This document shows, piece after piece, positions 22,846 through 34,144 of a stretch of DNA of 64,000 nt. The first letter of the stretch is position 1. Each line of letters opens with the position of its first letter. A program made the translations under genes and the position numbers. The notes beneath the pieces are model-generated. The model searched no databases, was not told the DNA's origin, and was given only the letters and a program-made list of their open reading frames with translations. Source of the DNA: Gibbula magus (lineage: Eukaryota; Mollusca; Gastropoda; Trochida; Trochidae); assembly GCA_936450465.1 (NCBI GenBank), contig OW388291.1:40556869-40620868 (forward strand). Reading direction: 5' to 3'.

Positions 22846-22935
22846 CAATAATAACAGTCCATTTATATAGCGCATTTATCCATGCATATTGCATGCTCAA
22901 AGTGTCAACATATTACCCTGTTCAACGAATACAGA
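22846..22935 (+). repeat. Dispersed repeat fragment, pair of the copy at 8250
   Basis: AATAATAACAGTCCATTTAT, TATAGCGC, CCATGCATATTGCATGCTCA, AAGTG: same order as the minus-strand copy at 8250-8325. It ends in ACCTGTCAGGTGTTC, an imperfect palindrome. Confidence 0.45.
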
Positions 22936-22939
22936 ACAC

Positions 22940-24490
22940 TCACTGAGGAGAATACAACTGGTCACCTGTCAGGTGTTCAAGGATAAAAATACTACAAGAT
23001 CAACAGTGATGAAATTAATAAAATCATAATAATCTTCTCCCATTGTTTTGGGAAGAAAGAATTGTGAATGTTTGATGTCAAGTTATAAGATCGGCTTCAG
23101 AGGTTTACAAAATATAATTAATTGTTTGCCAAAACAAAATGTATTATTCAAAATCCCATAATCTGGTGTTAATTTTCAAGCATTGCCATGGACAATTTTA
23201 TAAATTGATCAATTAAAGAACATTACAAGAACAAACTACACGTCTATCCATTACTAAGAAGAACATGTGACTGTAGACTCGTATAATCCGTTAGTTGACA
23301 AACGTTGTCCTCATATACTGAACTCTGTACAACGTGTTATAGGCTCTCTAATCCTGGCTCTACATTCATCAGGGTTAAGACGGAGAGTCAATATTACATG
23401 GAGGAAATCACACAGAATAAATAGGAACATTTTCTATATACGAGAATATAAACATCATGCATTTATTGCCATAGGATTAATATTTTGTTTGCGAAACATT
23501 AAATATAAATCGCTAAGCTGCCTATGTTATCAAAACATTATTAATAGGGAAATAAAATACCCTGATATAGCTGACCCTATTGAAAGTTAATTACGTTTCA
23601 GACCGCCAGTCATTATTAAATCAGATATGCATTATTTGCTTCGGAATTTATTGTGAAATTCATTAACTACAAGCATATCTTAATGGCAATCTTCAAGCTG
23701 CAACAAAGGGACGCCGATTTACAGGTATGTTTACAGGTATATTTACAGGCATGTTGACTCAGGATTATGAGGACTAGAAGTCAAACCATTCATGTTACAA
23801 TAATTATTTATGAACTTTCTCGTTCTTAATATTATGAGCGGATGTTTAAGGAGAATGTCAATGTTTAAACTTGGATCAAATTAACCCTGTATGACATTGG
23901 TTAGGCTTGACTTGGCCATTCATTAAATGAGCAGGTTGATTGAAAAGTAGCAATTACTATACAAGAACTTTCGCTTTCTCTCATTTTTAGGAAAACAATA
24001 TGCTGGGAAGTCATTATGAATATGAAAAACTGCGCTCCAATGCGCTGTGTATATGTATAAGCATGTATATGTGTATAAGTATATGCGCTACGTATATATG
24101 AAACTGTACTCCCATTTGATAAAGATACTGTTGACTGTTGTTATATAGGTGGTTATTCTAATAAGTATAATAATTATTATAAAATTATCCAACCTGCTCA
24201 CTGGTACCTGCATGTATATGGGCCAGAGGCCACACGTACCAAAATAAAGAATTGATTGAACAAGTATAAAGAACTTTTGTTACTAAAAATTACAATGACA
24301 GAGCTTAGTGTATTCATTTTATCTCTTAATACCAAACAGTGTGATGTATGTTAAACTAAGGTGAACTGGAAGTGTGTACGTGTATGCTAGTAAGCATAGT
24401 GTACTCACCATCTGTGCTCTCAACAGACCAATAGTTCCTTCTCTTTTACTCCTGCAATCAGGATAAATAGGTATTGTAGTAAACCATTTT
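22940..24490. other. AT-rich DNA, no gene supported
   Basis: A 107-codon frame at 23267-23590 (+) starts MTVDSYNPLVDK and is the longest non-repeat frame of the region. It has no domain I recognise, and its composition is close to that of chance AT-rich frames. ACAGGTATGTTT/ATTT words repeat near 23720-23755. Confidence 0.35.
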
Positions 24491-24499
24491 GTTACAAAT

Positions 24500-24630
24500 T
24501 TATCAAAGTTCAGATGAGTACAATCTCTGTCTACCCAGCAGTACAGATGGGTACCAGGTAACAAAAGCTTTCGGTTCAAGAAGCTAGGGGCAAGGTAACT
24601 CCCAACAGCCATACTTTCTTCAGTTTCCAT
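24500..24630 (-). repeat. Dispersed repeat fragment (GGTACCCAT...GCTGGGTAGA motif)
   Basis: On the minus strand CTGGTACCCATCTGTACTGC then TGGGTAGACAGAG parallels CAGGTACCCATTTAGACAGC, TGGCTGGACC and GTCTTGCCCA at 33774-33840. The shared motif suggests a SINE-like or other dispersed repeat. The overlapping 103-codon frame starting METEESMAVG, with a donor-like ATG|GTGAGTA near 24412, is more likely repeat-derived than a gene, though an exon cannot be excluded. Confidence 0.35.
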
Positions 24631-24639
24631 AACATGAGG

Positions 24640-25100
24640 AACATTTTAACGAATGATTCTGAATGCTTTTAAAATGGAGACCATTAAAAACCATGATGTG
24701 TCAAGTCAGCTTTTTTTTTATATCTACAGAACGTGTTTGTATCCCAGAAGATGCCTTATTTTGCAAATTTATTCCTCAAAACAAGGTCGATTTTAATCGG
24801 ATCATTACAAAAATACATTTATAATTATTTTTGGCATTATGTTTCCTATATGCAAAATATTGTTAGGTATTCCATTCTCACACAATGTAGGAAAACATCC
24901 AAATATTTATAAGTAAATGATTGTTCAATGAAAGTAGTAAAACACTAAGCAGTACACACAAAGAGCCAGCTCAAGCAGCATGATGAACCCTCTCTCCAGA
25001 GTGGGAAGGTAAGCTTGAGAATATACAATACATACATAAAACTGAGATAGCAGTGGACACTACTCTCTGTATATGATCTATGGGACCCCTCCCTCGCTCT
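24640..25100. other. AT-rich DNA, no feature seen
   Basis: Nothing supportable. Confidence 0.5.
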
Positions 25101-25112
25101 AATATGTCACCT

Positions 25113-25142
25113 TGACCTTGCCATTGATTAGAGTCAAGGTCA
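25113..25142. promoter_or_regulatory. Paired extended nuclear-receptor half-sites (candidate)
   Basis: TGACCTTG at 25113-25120 and TCAAGGTCA at 25134-25142 are inverted copies of the extended half-site TCAAGGTCA/CAAGGTCA, separated by 13 bp. This is the monomer site type bound by NR5A and ERR-class receptors in animals. No adjacent gene is visible, so function is only a possibility. Confidence 0.3.
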
Positions 25143-25149
25143 CACTCAG

Positions 25150-26560
25150 TACTCTTATTGTCTTGTATTTAAAGCATGTCCCTGAAGTGGTTTGCCTTCA
25201 CTCTCGAGATCTTCAATCTACGTTTAGGATTGTTCTGTCATCAAGTTTGATATTTGGGATCACAAGAATGAAGACAGTTTATTGTCTGTGATAACAGCCT
25301 CATGTTTCAAGCTTTATGAGACTTCTTCACTTAAGTTTTCCTGAGTAGAACCCGTCAGTGTTGATTGTCCTCCTGAGGTCAACATCGTTCTGGAGTGACA
25401 ATCTGACAGTCAACAAATGACTTCTAATCATTTTAAATAAAACAATTAAGTCGGGTCGTTATGTTAAACTTGTCTGTGAAGATTGTCTTCCTGAGGCCGA
25501 CTGAGGCCAACTAAATTACGCACTTTTGCTCCAAGCTGGTTCTATTCCCAGGTTAAGTGTTTTTAATTTTGTTACAGAGATTTACAAAATATCACTTTCA
25601 GTCACGCAACTTTTTTCATATAGCACTATTTTGATGTATGAGATTGTTTTATGCAAACTACTGCCCCTGTTTAAGAGTAGGTTTTCAATGTCACTGTATT
25701 CTAAAGTATATGATGAACAAAACAAAATACCAAATACAGTACTTGGGGTGAAATAAAAAATCAAGGAGGGGTAATAACGATATTTTGTCTATTTTAGACA
25801 TGTTTTCAACTGCCAACTTTAATCCATTAACCACTTGTTATAGTTATTGTGTGACTGTATTTCGCTGAATTCTTGGTTCTAAACCAAACTGAAAATGAAC
25901 CTAACCGAGGTTTCTGAACCCCAATGGGTAAAGAACTGAAGCGCCACTGTACCATTTTACCCATAGTTTTAAGATTTGCCGTGTCTTGTCATAATAATTT
26001 CTGTATCTTCTGTATATGTTGTGTATTTTTTTTTTATTCATTAAAAAATATTTTCAATAATGTGTTGTGTTCCTGAGTGTTATCACGTCTCAAATATCAT
26101 TTCTTATTTCGACTGTTTGTTTGATCAACGATTACACCAGATTTTCAATGCCCACATTGTAAACTTAAGTGCCCTTACTCAATTCTTCAATATTTCCAGT
26201 GGCAACCTTCCCTTTGTTGTTTCATTTCAATCTGTTTGAAGTCCTCTGATATTGTGTTTAATAGTGTTGAAGTGTTTTGTTTTTCTCAATATTTCAAACT
26301 TGTACTTTGATGATAACCTGAGGACTCAATGCAACCTATGTGTATGTGAATTGGTTGGAATGTTTCATGTGAATAAGTGATACAGTGTTCATATGTTCAG
26401 CTGTTAAATATAAAGTTCGACAGTGTTTTTGTTTTATGATGTCTTTGCTGGTGAATATCAAGACAACATTATGGTTGATGCAATTGAAATTCTTGTATTA
26501 TTTGTGTTAACTTCAAAGATATTTTTAATCTTCATGGTATATTATGATATGGACATATAA
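25150..26560. other. AT-rich DNA, no gene supported
   Basis: No array or element ends. GATTGT(C/T)(T/C)TCCTGAGG words repeat near 25365 and 25479 with surrounding similarity, suggesting an old local duplication. Confidence 0.4.
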
Positions 26561-26564
26561 TTAT

Positions 26565-26790
26565 TCCCCACCACACATTTAGAGCCAAGTGGAGGATATA
26601 GTAGTCTGTATGTACATCCGTCCGGCCATCTGTCCGTATGAAATGGAATAACTTAGGTACTATTTGCTGGATTCTTTTCTTATTTTGCATACAGGTTCAT
26701 CATAGTGAGAGTTATGTTCCAACAGAGTTTGTGATCTGTGACATGTGAAGAAGTTTGTCAGCAGAATGTTCCAAGAACTGTTCGCTCATC
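26565..26790 (+). repeat. Dispersed repeat fragment (CCCCACCACAC...CATCCGTCCGGCCATCTGTC)
   Basis: The start CCCCACCACACATTTAGAGC, then GGAGGATATAGTAGTCTGTA, then CCGTCCGGCCATCTGTCCGT and AATAACTTAGGTACTATTTG has the look of a high-copy invertebrate repeat. Only one copy is in the window, so the assignment rests on general pattern recognition. Confidence 0.35.
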
Positions 26791-26799
26791 ATATCATAT

Positions 26800-28330
26800 C
26801 ATAAGGAAGATTCAGTACCCAGTGGATTTTGTTGACCTTGAGATTATTTTTTTTATTTTGAAGTAATAATTCGCGGGTTTGGTTTTTATTTTTGGTATTT
26901 TGTCTTTGATTTAATTCTAGTCAAACTACATGGTTTAATACCAGTGAAATCCTTGAGGAACCGTACTAAATATAATTAAAGAAACTTCCAATTTGCTGCA
27001 AAACTTTACCATGATTGGAATCAGAAGAGGCAAATATAAAGAAATTGTAAGTCTACAGAACAGTTGCATGTTATTTCTGGTATCAGTTCACATTTGTCTT
27101 GTTTAGTTCACAGATACAAATGGAGAGTCTGGAGAAGGAATGATATTAACTGTAATCTTGTTTCATCCAACAGGTTTCATTCATTCACCGACCCATCTCT
27201 CTGACTGGTAGACTGATGTAGTCTGAATGACGGTACAGATATAGATGGGGCACTGATAACGAAGGAACTTAGTACGGCAAGTTTGGCTGTAGGCCATGGT
27301 AGGGCTCTGTGAATGTATTGTATCTGGACCGAGAGACAGGGAGATTGAGAGAGGGTTACTGGGCTAATATCTTGATGAAACTCAGCCTTAGATTCACCTA
27401 TATTGGTGCAGATATATTAGTTGTACAAGACACATATAACAGTTTATAACGTTAACCTTAGTGACATCTGTTAACATTGGACTAATGTCACCTTAGATTG
27501 CCGTGCATTGGGACCATTGTACTAACCTTTAGATTCACCTGTTGATTCTTATTGTATTGAATATTCCTGGTACTAAATCCTGACCCTGTTAATGAAGCAC
27601 AGCTCTCTGTATGGATGATCTGCTTCATAACTGATTATCTGAGAATTTAAAAGGGTTCATCTCAGAGATTTGAGTTGTGAAATTGATGTATTATTGGACT
27701 CTGTTCATGGTATCTCCGCAGGGGACAATTTTCTCAGAAATTGATTGGAAAACCCAAGTTGGTGTGAGGCTTGAGGGAATAAATACCTAGATGGAGCATG
27801 CTTCTGTTTTTGTGAGTTCAGATAAATTACTCCAGTGCACTGGATTTACAACATGCGAAGAAAGTTTCCAGGTTTCCCAATATGGTGGGGGATGCTTATG
27901 ACCATGTTTTCTTGTTCTTTCTGATACTTTGAATATGCCTGGGATGTACTCGTCTTAAAATGCAGATGAAGATTACAAGGTCTGATCTTGTGTAATAAAT
28001 ACCCCTACATTTTAACAACTTATATAGAAGATTGACTGAACATCAGTAAATAATAGGGCACTTGGCAGGTCTGTTGTCAAATCATGAAAAGCTAAATCAT
28101 ACAGTATTGTTAACGTCACAAATTTATATTCGGCAAGCACATCTAAATAAGTTTTGCCAATCAATACTGCAAGCATGTTTCCCCAAATCGAAATGAATTG
28201 TGATGAAGAACCAAAGCCTGTTCTCTGAATTAAAGATATACGGACATGCCATGATTCACATCGCATTAAGTCTAAGAGGAGAATAATTGCCGCCTCTAAT
28301 CAAGGTTAGATTGACTGACCAATAGCTGGG
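26800..28330. other. AT-rich DNA, no gene supported
   Basis: No array, element end or recognisable coding frame. An 84-codon minus-strand frame near 28012-28266 has no domain I recognise. Confidence 0.4.
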
Positions 28331-28337
28331 GTTGGCG

Positions 28338-28381
28338 TGACCTCAACATGAGGTCAAGTTGCCTCTGACCTTTCATGACCT
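28338..28381. promoter_or_regulatory. Cluster of four perfect nuclear-receptor half-sites (ER7 + DR4)
   Basis: TGACCT occurs at 28338-28343, AGGTCA at 28351-28356 (everted pair, 7-bp spacer, inside the palindrome TGACCTCA-ACA-TGAGGTCA). TGACCT follows at 28366-28371 and 28376-28381 (direct repeat, 4-bp spacer). DR4 is a classical RXR-heterodimer geometry. Four exact hexamers in 44 bp is unusual in AT-rich DNA. No gene is visible beside it, so activity is inference. Confidence 0.45.
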
Positions 28382-28384
28382 GCT

Positions 28385-29315
28385 GGACAGGTTAGATATA
28401 GTATTAGATTAGTTTATGATGGCTGAGTTAATATATTTGACTTCAGATACCAAATTCAGTTTCCAAACACTTGATCATTGCATTGTATTTGCTGATGTTT
28501 AATTTGAACTTTGTCTTTATGGTCTGCATTGATGGTCTGACAATACTCTGAATCCATCAAGAACAATGCTGTCACATGATTCGAATTCCCCCCTCCCCCC
28601 TCCCCATACTCCATTCATTCAATCATTCAATTCTTCATGTTTTAAACTGGATTATCTCAAGTATTGACTGAAAAATCTTATTTATTTTGAGTATTTATTT
28701 ATTTCATAAATGATAAAGCTTGTTAAAATATTTTCATTATAAAAAGCAAAGCTTATACAGAGTATAGGATTTCTAATGGTGACGTTTCTTACTGCTTTAT
28801 GAGGTATTTCTATTATAGCTACATAGGAGTCATACCAGAGAAAATCTCATTTGTCATGCTATGCTATTAATGCAGAATTCACACAAATTATAATAAACGA
28901 TAAAATACTTTATGACTCTTTACAAATCAGAGCCAATTGAGAAAATGTAATATTTCTTATAAACCCCTTTCAGGTAGGGAAGTATCATTCCCCCACATAT
29001 TTACATGAATCATTTCCATTGAGTGAGCACACATTCAGGCACAATTATACTTTAATTCATATTTACCTATTTAAGATTGCGGATGCATTAGTCACTGTAT
29101 AGAGCCTACAGGCTGATGCTCAGATACCAGCAAGCTTCCTCTGATACTGGTCGACACTGATACCCACTGTCTCACAACTTTCGAGAGACAACCAGACAGT
29201 TTGTATTAATTAAGGTCCTTACTTCATCAAATGTTTAAAATGAGCCTCGTTTTAAATAAAATAATGTTGTCCGGCTTTTGGATTAATAAAAGTAATGAGA
29301 TTATTCTTTTGATAA
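28385..29315. other. AT-rich DNA, no feature seen
   Basis: A short C-rich tract lies near 28588-28602. Otherwise nothing supportable. Confidence 0.5.
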
Positions 29316-29321
29316 ATTAAA

Positions 29322-29640
29322 TAAGCACCATCATCTGTTCCTACACCATCGCTTGTTCCTACATCATCACCTAATACTAAACCATCGCCTGTTCCTACAC
29401 CATCGCCTGTTTCTACACCATCGCCTGTTCCTACACCATCGCCTGTTTCTACACCATCGCCTGTTCCTACACCATCGCCTGTTTCTACACTATCGCCTGT
29501 TTCTACACCATCGCCTGTTCCTACACCATCGCCTGTTTCTACACCATCACCTGTTTCTACACCATCGCCTGCTCCTACACCATCGCCTGTTTCTACACCA
29601 TCGCCTGTTCCTACACCATCGCCTGTTCCTACACTATCAT
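29322..29640. repeat. 18-bp minisatellite
   Basis: About 17 units of CCATCGCCTGTT(C/T)CTACA alternate irregularly between CCT and TCT forms. The unit is a multiple of 3, giving a Gly/Asp/Val frame on the minus strand (159 codons, including non-repeat flanks) and an HHRLFL frame on the plus strand. Neither has signal, domain or splice support. Confidence 0.95.
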
Positions 29641-29644
29641 TGAT

Positions 29645-30860
29645 ACACATAACTCCTTTGATTCCTTCACCAAGGCACAATCTATTGTTAACATGCAAAC
29701 TTAATTGTTCAAAGGTCAAATCACTTTTCATATTTCAGATGTGTTAGGGTAATGCTTGATAAGATTTAGACGGCGATATTGTTTTGTTGGGCCTGGTAGG
29801 AGCTGGTATGTAGATGTGAGTGATATACTGTTATTCTCCAGCCCAGTGTATATAAAGTGCTGTACACAGCACAGTGAAGGGAGAACAATACGCTGGAATA
29901 CCGCACAGCAATTCATGTCATAGCAGGCATAACTCACCCCTTTATTAACACACTTGTTACACAATTGCCAATAAAGATTACAATTTATTACTTTGTTTTG
30001 TTTTCAATTCTATTACTATGAAATAAACTATTTATCACCATGAACTAGACCTTTACAGAATTGCCATTAATATCTGAAACATTAGAATACCGCTTTGTTT
30101 TTAATTGAAATGCTAAATTGAAACTCTAAGATTATATGAATATTCTATAACCATAAATTCTTTCTAACTGAGCATCAACTTCATTTCTCTTTAATGATAC
30201 AATAAATTTAGCTTTGTATTTAGAATTCTAGAAATTCTATGAACTCTGAATTTTAGCTTTTTACATTAGTTATTCAAAAACTGTCTGTCTGTAGATAGAT
30301 TTTTCTAAGATTTGGTAGGTCTAATTGCATGAATTCAAAGTTTAACCATCTTTATTTATTTAAGTTATATTTTAAGTTAAATATTTTGTTTAAAATTAGA
30401 TTTATTATTCCAACATGTTAATGCATTTCTGAAATGCAAGCTCGAACAGGAACCAATAAAACTACTTAAATTGAAAAGATATTCATCCCTGCTTAGACAG
30501 GTTTGATCATAAATTGAAAATAAACTATCAGATATCGGCCATCAAATGAGGTTATTCAGCTAACACATACCAGCACACGAGTACAGCTCGGAACAAGATC
30601 CCATTGTCTTTGTCACCCAGTGTACATATTCATCAGGTATTGTATGCCTCTCTTGGTGTCAGCATATTTTGTCCCTCCCTTTGTTCTCAGGGTAGATATA
30701 AATAGTCCCCATATCCCCTCCCCCCTACCCAATGTCATCTGTTCTTTAGTCGTCCCCTATTGGACTTGACACTGTCCCCTATTGACTCTGGTCTCATGTT
30801 GTTGCAACTTGAATCTTGATATATTTAGTGTCCTTAATGTGGTCTATTTCATCTCTAAGA
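29645..30860. other. AT-rich DNA, no gene supported
   Basis: No element ends. A C-rich CCCCTCCCCCCTACCC stretch lies near 30714-30730. Confidence 0.45.
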
Positions 30861-30865
30861 TTGTC

Positions 30866-31700
30866 TGGATAGATATTGTGTCCCCATGAGACTCAAGATA
30901 GATATTGTGTCCCCATGGGAATCAAGATTGATATTGTGCCCCCATGTGACTCAAGATAGATATTGTGTCCAAATGTGACTCAAGATAGATATTGTGTCCC
31001 TATATGACTCAAGATAGATATTGTGTCGACATGTGACTCAAGATAGATATTGTGTCGACATGTGAATCAAGATAGATATTGTGTCGACATGTGAATCAAG
31101 ATAGATATTGTGTCCACATGTGACTCAAGATAGATATTGTGTTGACATGTGACTCAAGATAGATATTGTGTCCACATGTGACTCAAGATATATATTGTGT
31201 CCACATGTGACTCAAGATAGATATTGTGTCCACATGTGATCCACAATAGATATTGCGTCCCCATGTGAATCAAGATATATATTGTGTTCACTTGTGACTC
31301 ATGATAGATGTTGTGTCCACATGTGACTCACGATAGATATCGTGCCCAAATGTGACTCATGATAGATATTGTGTCCAAATGAGACTCATGATAGATATTG
31401 TGTCCAAATGTGACTCATGATAGATATTGTGTCCAAATGTGACTCATGATAGATATTGTGTCCAAATGTGACTCATGATAGATATTGTGTCCAGCTGTGA
31501 CTCAACAGTGGCGGATCAAAACGTTTTTCCCCATACCCGCCCATGCAAAAAAAAATTAATTTTGACCCACCAAGACGCCACTGCTCAAGATGGATATTTT
31601 GTCCCAATGTGATTCAAGATGGATGTTGTGTCGATATGTGACTTAAGATGGATATTGTGTTCGTTTTGGTATGAAGATAGATATTGTGGCTCCATGTGGC
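30866..31700. repeat. 29-bp minisatellite, interrupted by a mini-transposon
   Basis: Units of ACTCAAGATAGATATTGTGT plus CCACATGTG recur with a 29-bp step. Later units change to TCATGATAG and CCAAATGTG forms. The array is cut at 31506-31583 by a CAGTGGCG-ended insert and becomes diverged after 31600. Confidence 0.95.
31506..31583. mobile_element. 78-bp mini-element with CAGTGGCG termini (hAT-like)
   Basis: The insert begins CAGTGGCGGATCAAAA and ends CCAAGACGCCACTG, giving an 8-bp perfect terminal inverted repeat. Flanks show a CTCAA duplication (31501-31505 and 31584-31588) inside the 29-bp array, so the pre-insertion site can be reconstructed from neighbouring units. CAGTGGCG ends are common in hAT MITEs, which normally duplicate 8 bp; only 5 match here. 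Confidence 0.65.
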
Positions 31701-31704
31701 TCAA

Positions 31705-32085
31705 GAAAGATAAGCCTAATTTGTTGGCTCAAGATAACCATTGTGTTCCTTTGGTATGAAGATAGAAATTGTGTCCCCAATAGGTATCAAACTCAGGGTA
31801 ATTGCTGTATTGAATGTTGCTAAAAGGTGTTTAGCGAGCCCTATCTGGTCTGCGTGAGAGATCTTGAGTCATGGATGATAAGACTCCACAGTCGCTGCAT
31901 GGTTTGATGGACTGTCTGTGCTCTCTGTCAGTGTGACGGCTCCTGCCAAACAAATACATTAGCACTGGAGCTATGTCGAGTGGAGCAGGTATGTTGTTTG
32001 TACCAGTAAATATACCTTATCCACGAGATTACCCATGTTTCTACACACAGATAGCCTCCTGGAGCAGTCGGGGTCACCGCCGGAG
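31705..32085. other. Unique DNA between two arrays
   Basis: Diverged remnants of the 29-bp unit run to about 31770. The rest shows no feature. Confidence 0.5.
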
Positions 32086-32089
32086 TAAG

Positions 32090-33440
32090 GGCAGGTACGT
32101 ATGGGTAGAGGGCAGGTACATATGGGTAGAGGGCGGGTACGCATGGGTAGAGGGCAGGTATAGATGGGTAGAGGGCAGGTACGTTTGGGTAGAGGGCAGG
32201 TACATATGGGTAGAGGGCAGGTATGTATGGGTAGAGGGCAGGTATGTATGGGTAGAGGGCAGGTACGAATGGGTAGAGGGCAGGTACGTATGGGTAGAGG
32301 GCAGGTATGTATGGGTAGAGGGCAGGTACATATGAGTAGAGGGCGGGTACGCATGGGTAGATGGCAGGTACGTAAGGGTAGAGGGCAGGTACGTAAGGGT
32401 AGAGGGCGGGTACGTATGTGAAGGGGGCGGGTACGTATGGGTAGAGGGCAGGTACGCCAGGGCAGAGGGCAGGTACGCACGGGTAGAGGGCAGGGACATA
32501 AGGGTAGAGGGCAGGTATGTATGGTTAGAGGGCAGGTACGAATGGGTAGAGGGCGGGTACGCATGGGTAGAGGGAGGGTACGTATAGGTAGAGGGCAGGT
32601 ACGTATGGGTAGAGGGCAGGTATGTATGGTTAGAGGGCAGGTACGAATGGGTAGAGGGCGGGTACGTATGGGTAGAGGGCAGGTACGCATGGGTAGAGGG
32701 CAGATACACAAGGGCAGAGGGCAGGGACGTAAGGGTAGAGGGCATGTACGCATGGGTAGAGGGAGGGTACGAATGGGTAGAGGGCGGGTACGTATGGGTA
32801 GAGGGCAGGTACGCATGGGTAGAGGGAGGGTACGTATGGGTAGAGGGAGGGTACGTATGGGTAGAGGGAGGGTACGTATGGGTAGAGGGAGGGTACGTAT
32901 GGGTAGAGGGAGGGTACGTATGGGTAGAGGGAGGGTACGTATGGGTAGAGGGCAGGTACGCATGGGTAGAGGGCAGGTACGCATGGGTAGAGGGCAGATA
33001 CGCAAGGGTAGAGGGCAGGTACGCATGGGTAGAGGGAGGGTACGTATGGGTAGAGGGAGGGTACGTATGGGTAGAGGGAGGGTACGTATGGGTAGAGGGC
33101 AGGTACGCATGGGTAGAGGGCAGGTACGCATGGGTAGAGGGCAGATACGCAAGGGTAGAGGGCAGGTACGTATGGGTAGAGGGCAGGTATGTATGGGTAG
33201 AGGGCAGGTACGAACGGGTAGAGGGCGGGTATGTATGGGTAGAGGGCAGGCATGTATGGATAGAGGGCAGGTACGCATGGGTAGATGCCAGGTACGTATG
33301 GGTAGAGGGCGGGTACGTATGGGTAGAGGGCGGGTACGCATGGGTAGAGGGAAGGTACACAAGGGCAGAGGGCTGGTACGTATTGGTAGAGGGCGGGTAT
33401 GCATGGGTAGAGGGCGGGTAGGTTTGGGTAGAGGGCAGGT
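32090..33440. repeat. 21-bp G-rich minisatellite, about 64 units
   Basis: Units read GTACGTATGGGTAGAGGGCAG with three main tail types (GGCAG, GGCGG, GGAGG) plus rarer changes. A block of GGAGG units runs from about 32760 to 32945 and again at 33035-33090; the two regions look like copies of one larger segment. Because 21 is a multiple of 3 and the unit lacks stops in most frames, open frames of 225-508 codons appear on both strands. They overlap each other and are not genes. Confidence 0.97.
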
Positions 33441-33444
33441 TTCA

Positions 33445-33770
33445 TTGTTCCAATGCAAAACCTTCAAGCATCCCCAACACCTTAGAAATTCTAACAAATC
33501 CTGTGCATCAATAAAAGCTGTTGATAGTCCCGCAAATCAATGACATCACCAACACCTAATCCTTGAAATCAATGAAAGTTTAGCAGGTCTTTATAACATG
33601 AAGAAATGGTAGATCGTCATAATGATGATAATAAAGATATTTCTCATGCCTAATAACCAACACAAAACTGTTCGCTGGCGGTACACTAAGTGAAATATTA
33701 CCCTGAAGGAATTGTACTATCAGTGCCGCTACTTAGTACTCAGCATGACTGTATAGGTCCGTACTTCCTA
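33445..33770. other. Unique DNA, no feature seen
   Basis: Nothing supportable. Confidence 0.5.
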
Positions 33771-33773
33771 TGT

Positions 33774-33850
33774 TCAGGTACCCATTTAGACAGCTGGCTG
33801 GACCTAGTGCAATATGAATGAAGCGTCTTGCCCAGTATACCTGTTTAAAC
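33774..33850 (+). repeat. Dispersed repeat fragment (GGTACCCATTTA...CTTGCCCA motif)
   Basis: CAGGTACCCATTTAGACAGC, TGGCTGGACC and AAGCGTCTTGCCCAGTATAC appear in order. The minus-strand segment at 24500-24630 shares the first part. I regard this as a fragment of a SINE-like family, on pattern only. Confidence 0.35.
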
Positions 33851-33891
33851 CTGTAATAAAAAAATTCAGCTGCCATGGATACAAGACTTAA

Positions 33892-34138
33892 AGTGCCATT
33901 AAGTATTTTGGATAATTTTATTTGACTTTTATATGTGCTAAAATACTACATGTGCTGCTTCAATTTTAAATAATTCTCTTGTTATCAATAAAAAATATCA
34001 CAACTTTCATCTTTATATTATCACAATACCATATGAACTAACTTATAATGGTCATCTTCAGCAAGAGTCAGTACATCTTGATGAAATATCACCACACGTT
34101 TGACTTTATGTGATTCAAGCAGCATACTAAATGTACCT
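33892..34138. mobile_element. TTAA-flanked MITE, 247 bp
   Basis: TTAA occurs at 33888-33891 and 34139-34142. Internal ends read AGTGCCATTAAGTATTTTGG on the left and, reverse-complemented, AGGTACATTTAGTATGCTGC on the right: an imperfect terminal inverted repeat. There is no coding content. It matches the pattern of the TTAA elements at 2360, 40229 and 50185. Confidence 0.55.
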
Positions 34139-34144
34139 TTAAAA

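Noticed and set aside
23267..23590. 107-codon plus-strand gene
   Set aside because: No recognisable domain, and AT-driven composition similar to chance frames; left as undetermined.
24319..24630. 103-codon minus-strand gene with a splice donor
   Set aside because: Its core overlaps a dispersed-repeat motif also found at 33774, and no protein domain is recognisable.
29252..29731. Gly/Asp-rich 159-codon protein on the minus strand
   Set aside because: The central part is the 18-bp repeat, and the flanks have no signal peptide or domain.
31971..33543. Open frames of 508, 428, 368, 271 and 225 codons as Pro-rich or Arg/Gly-rich proteins
   Set aside because: All come from the 21-bp repeat read in different frames on both strands. 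The unit has no stop in most frames, and no flanking domain, signal peptide or splice site supports a gene.
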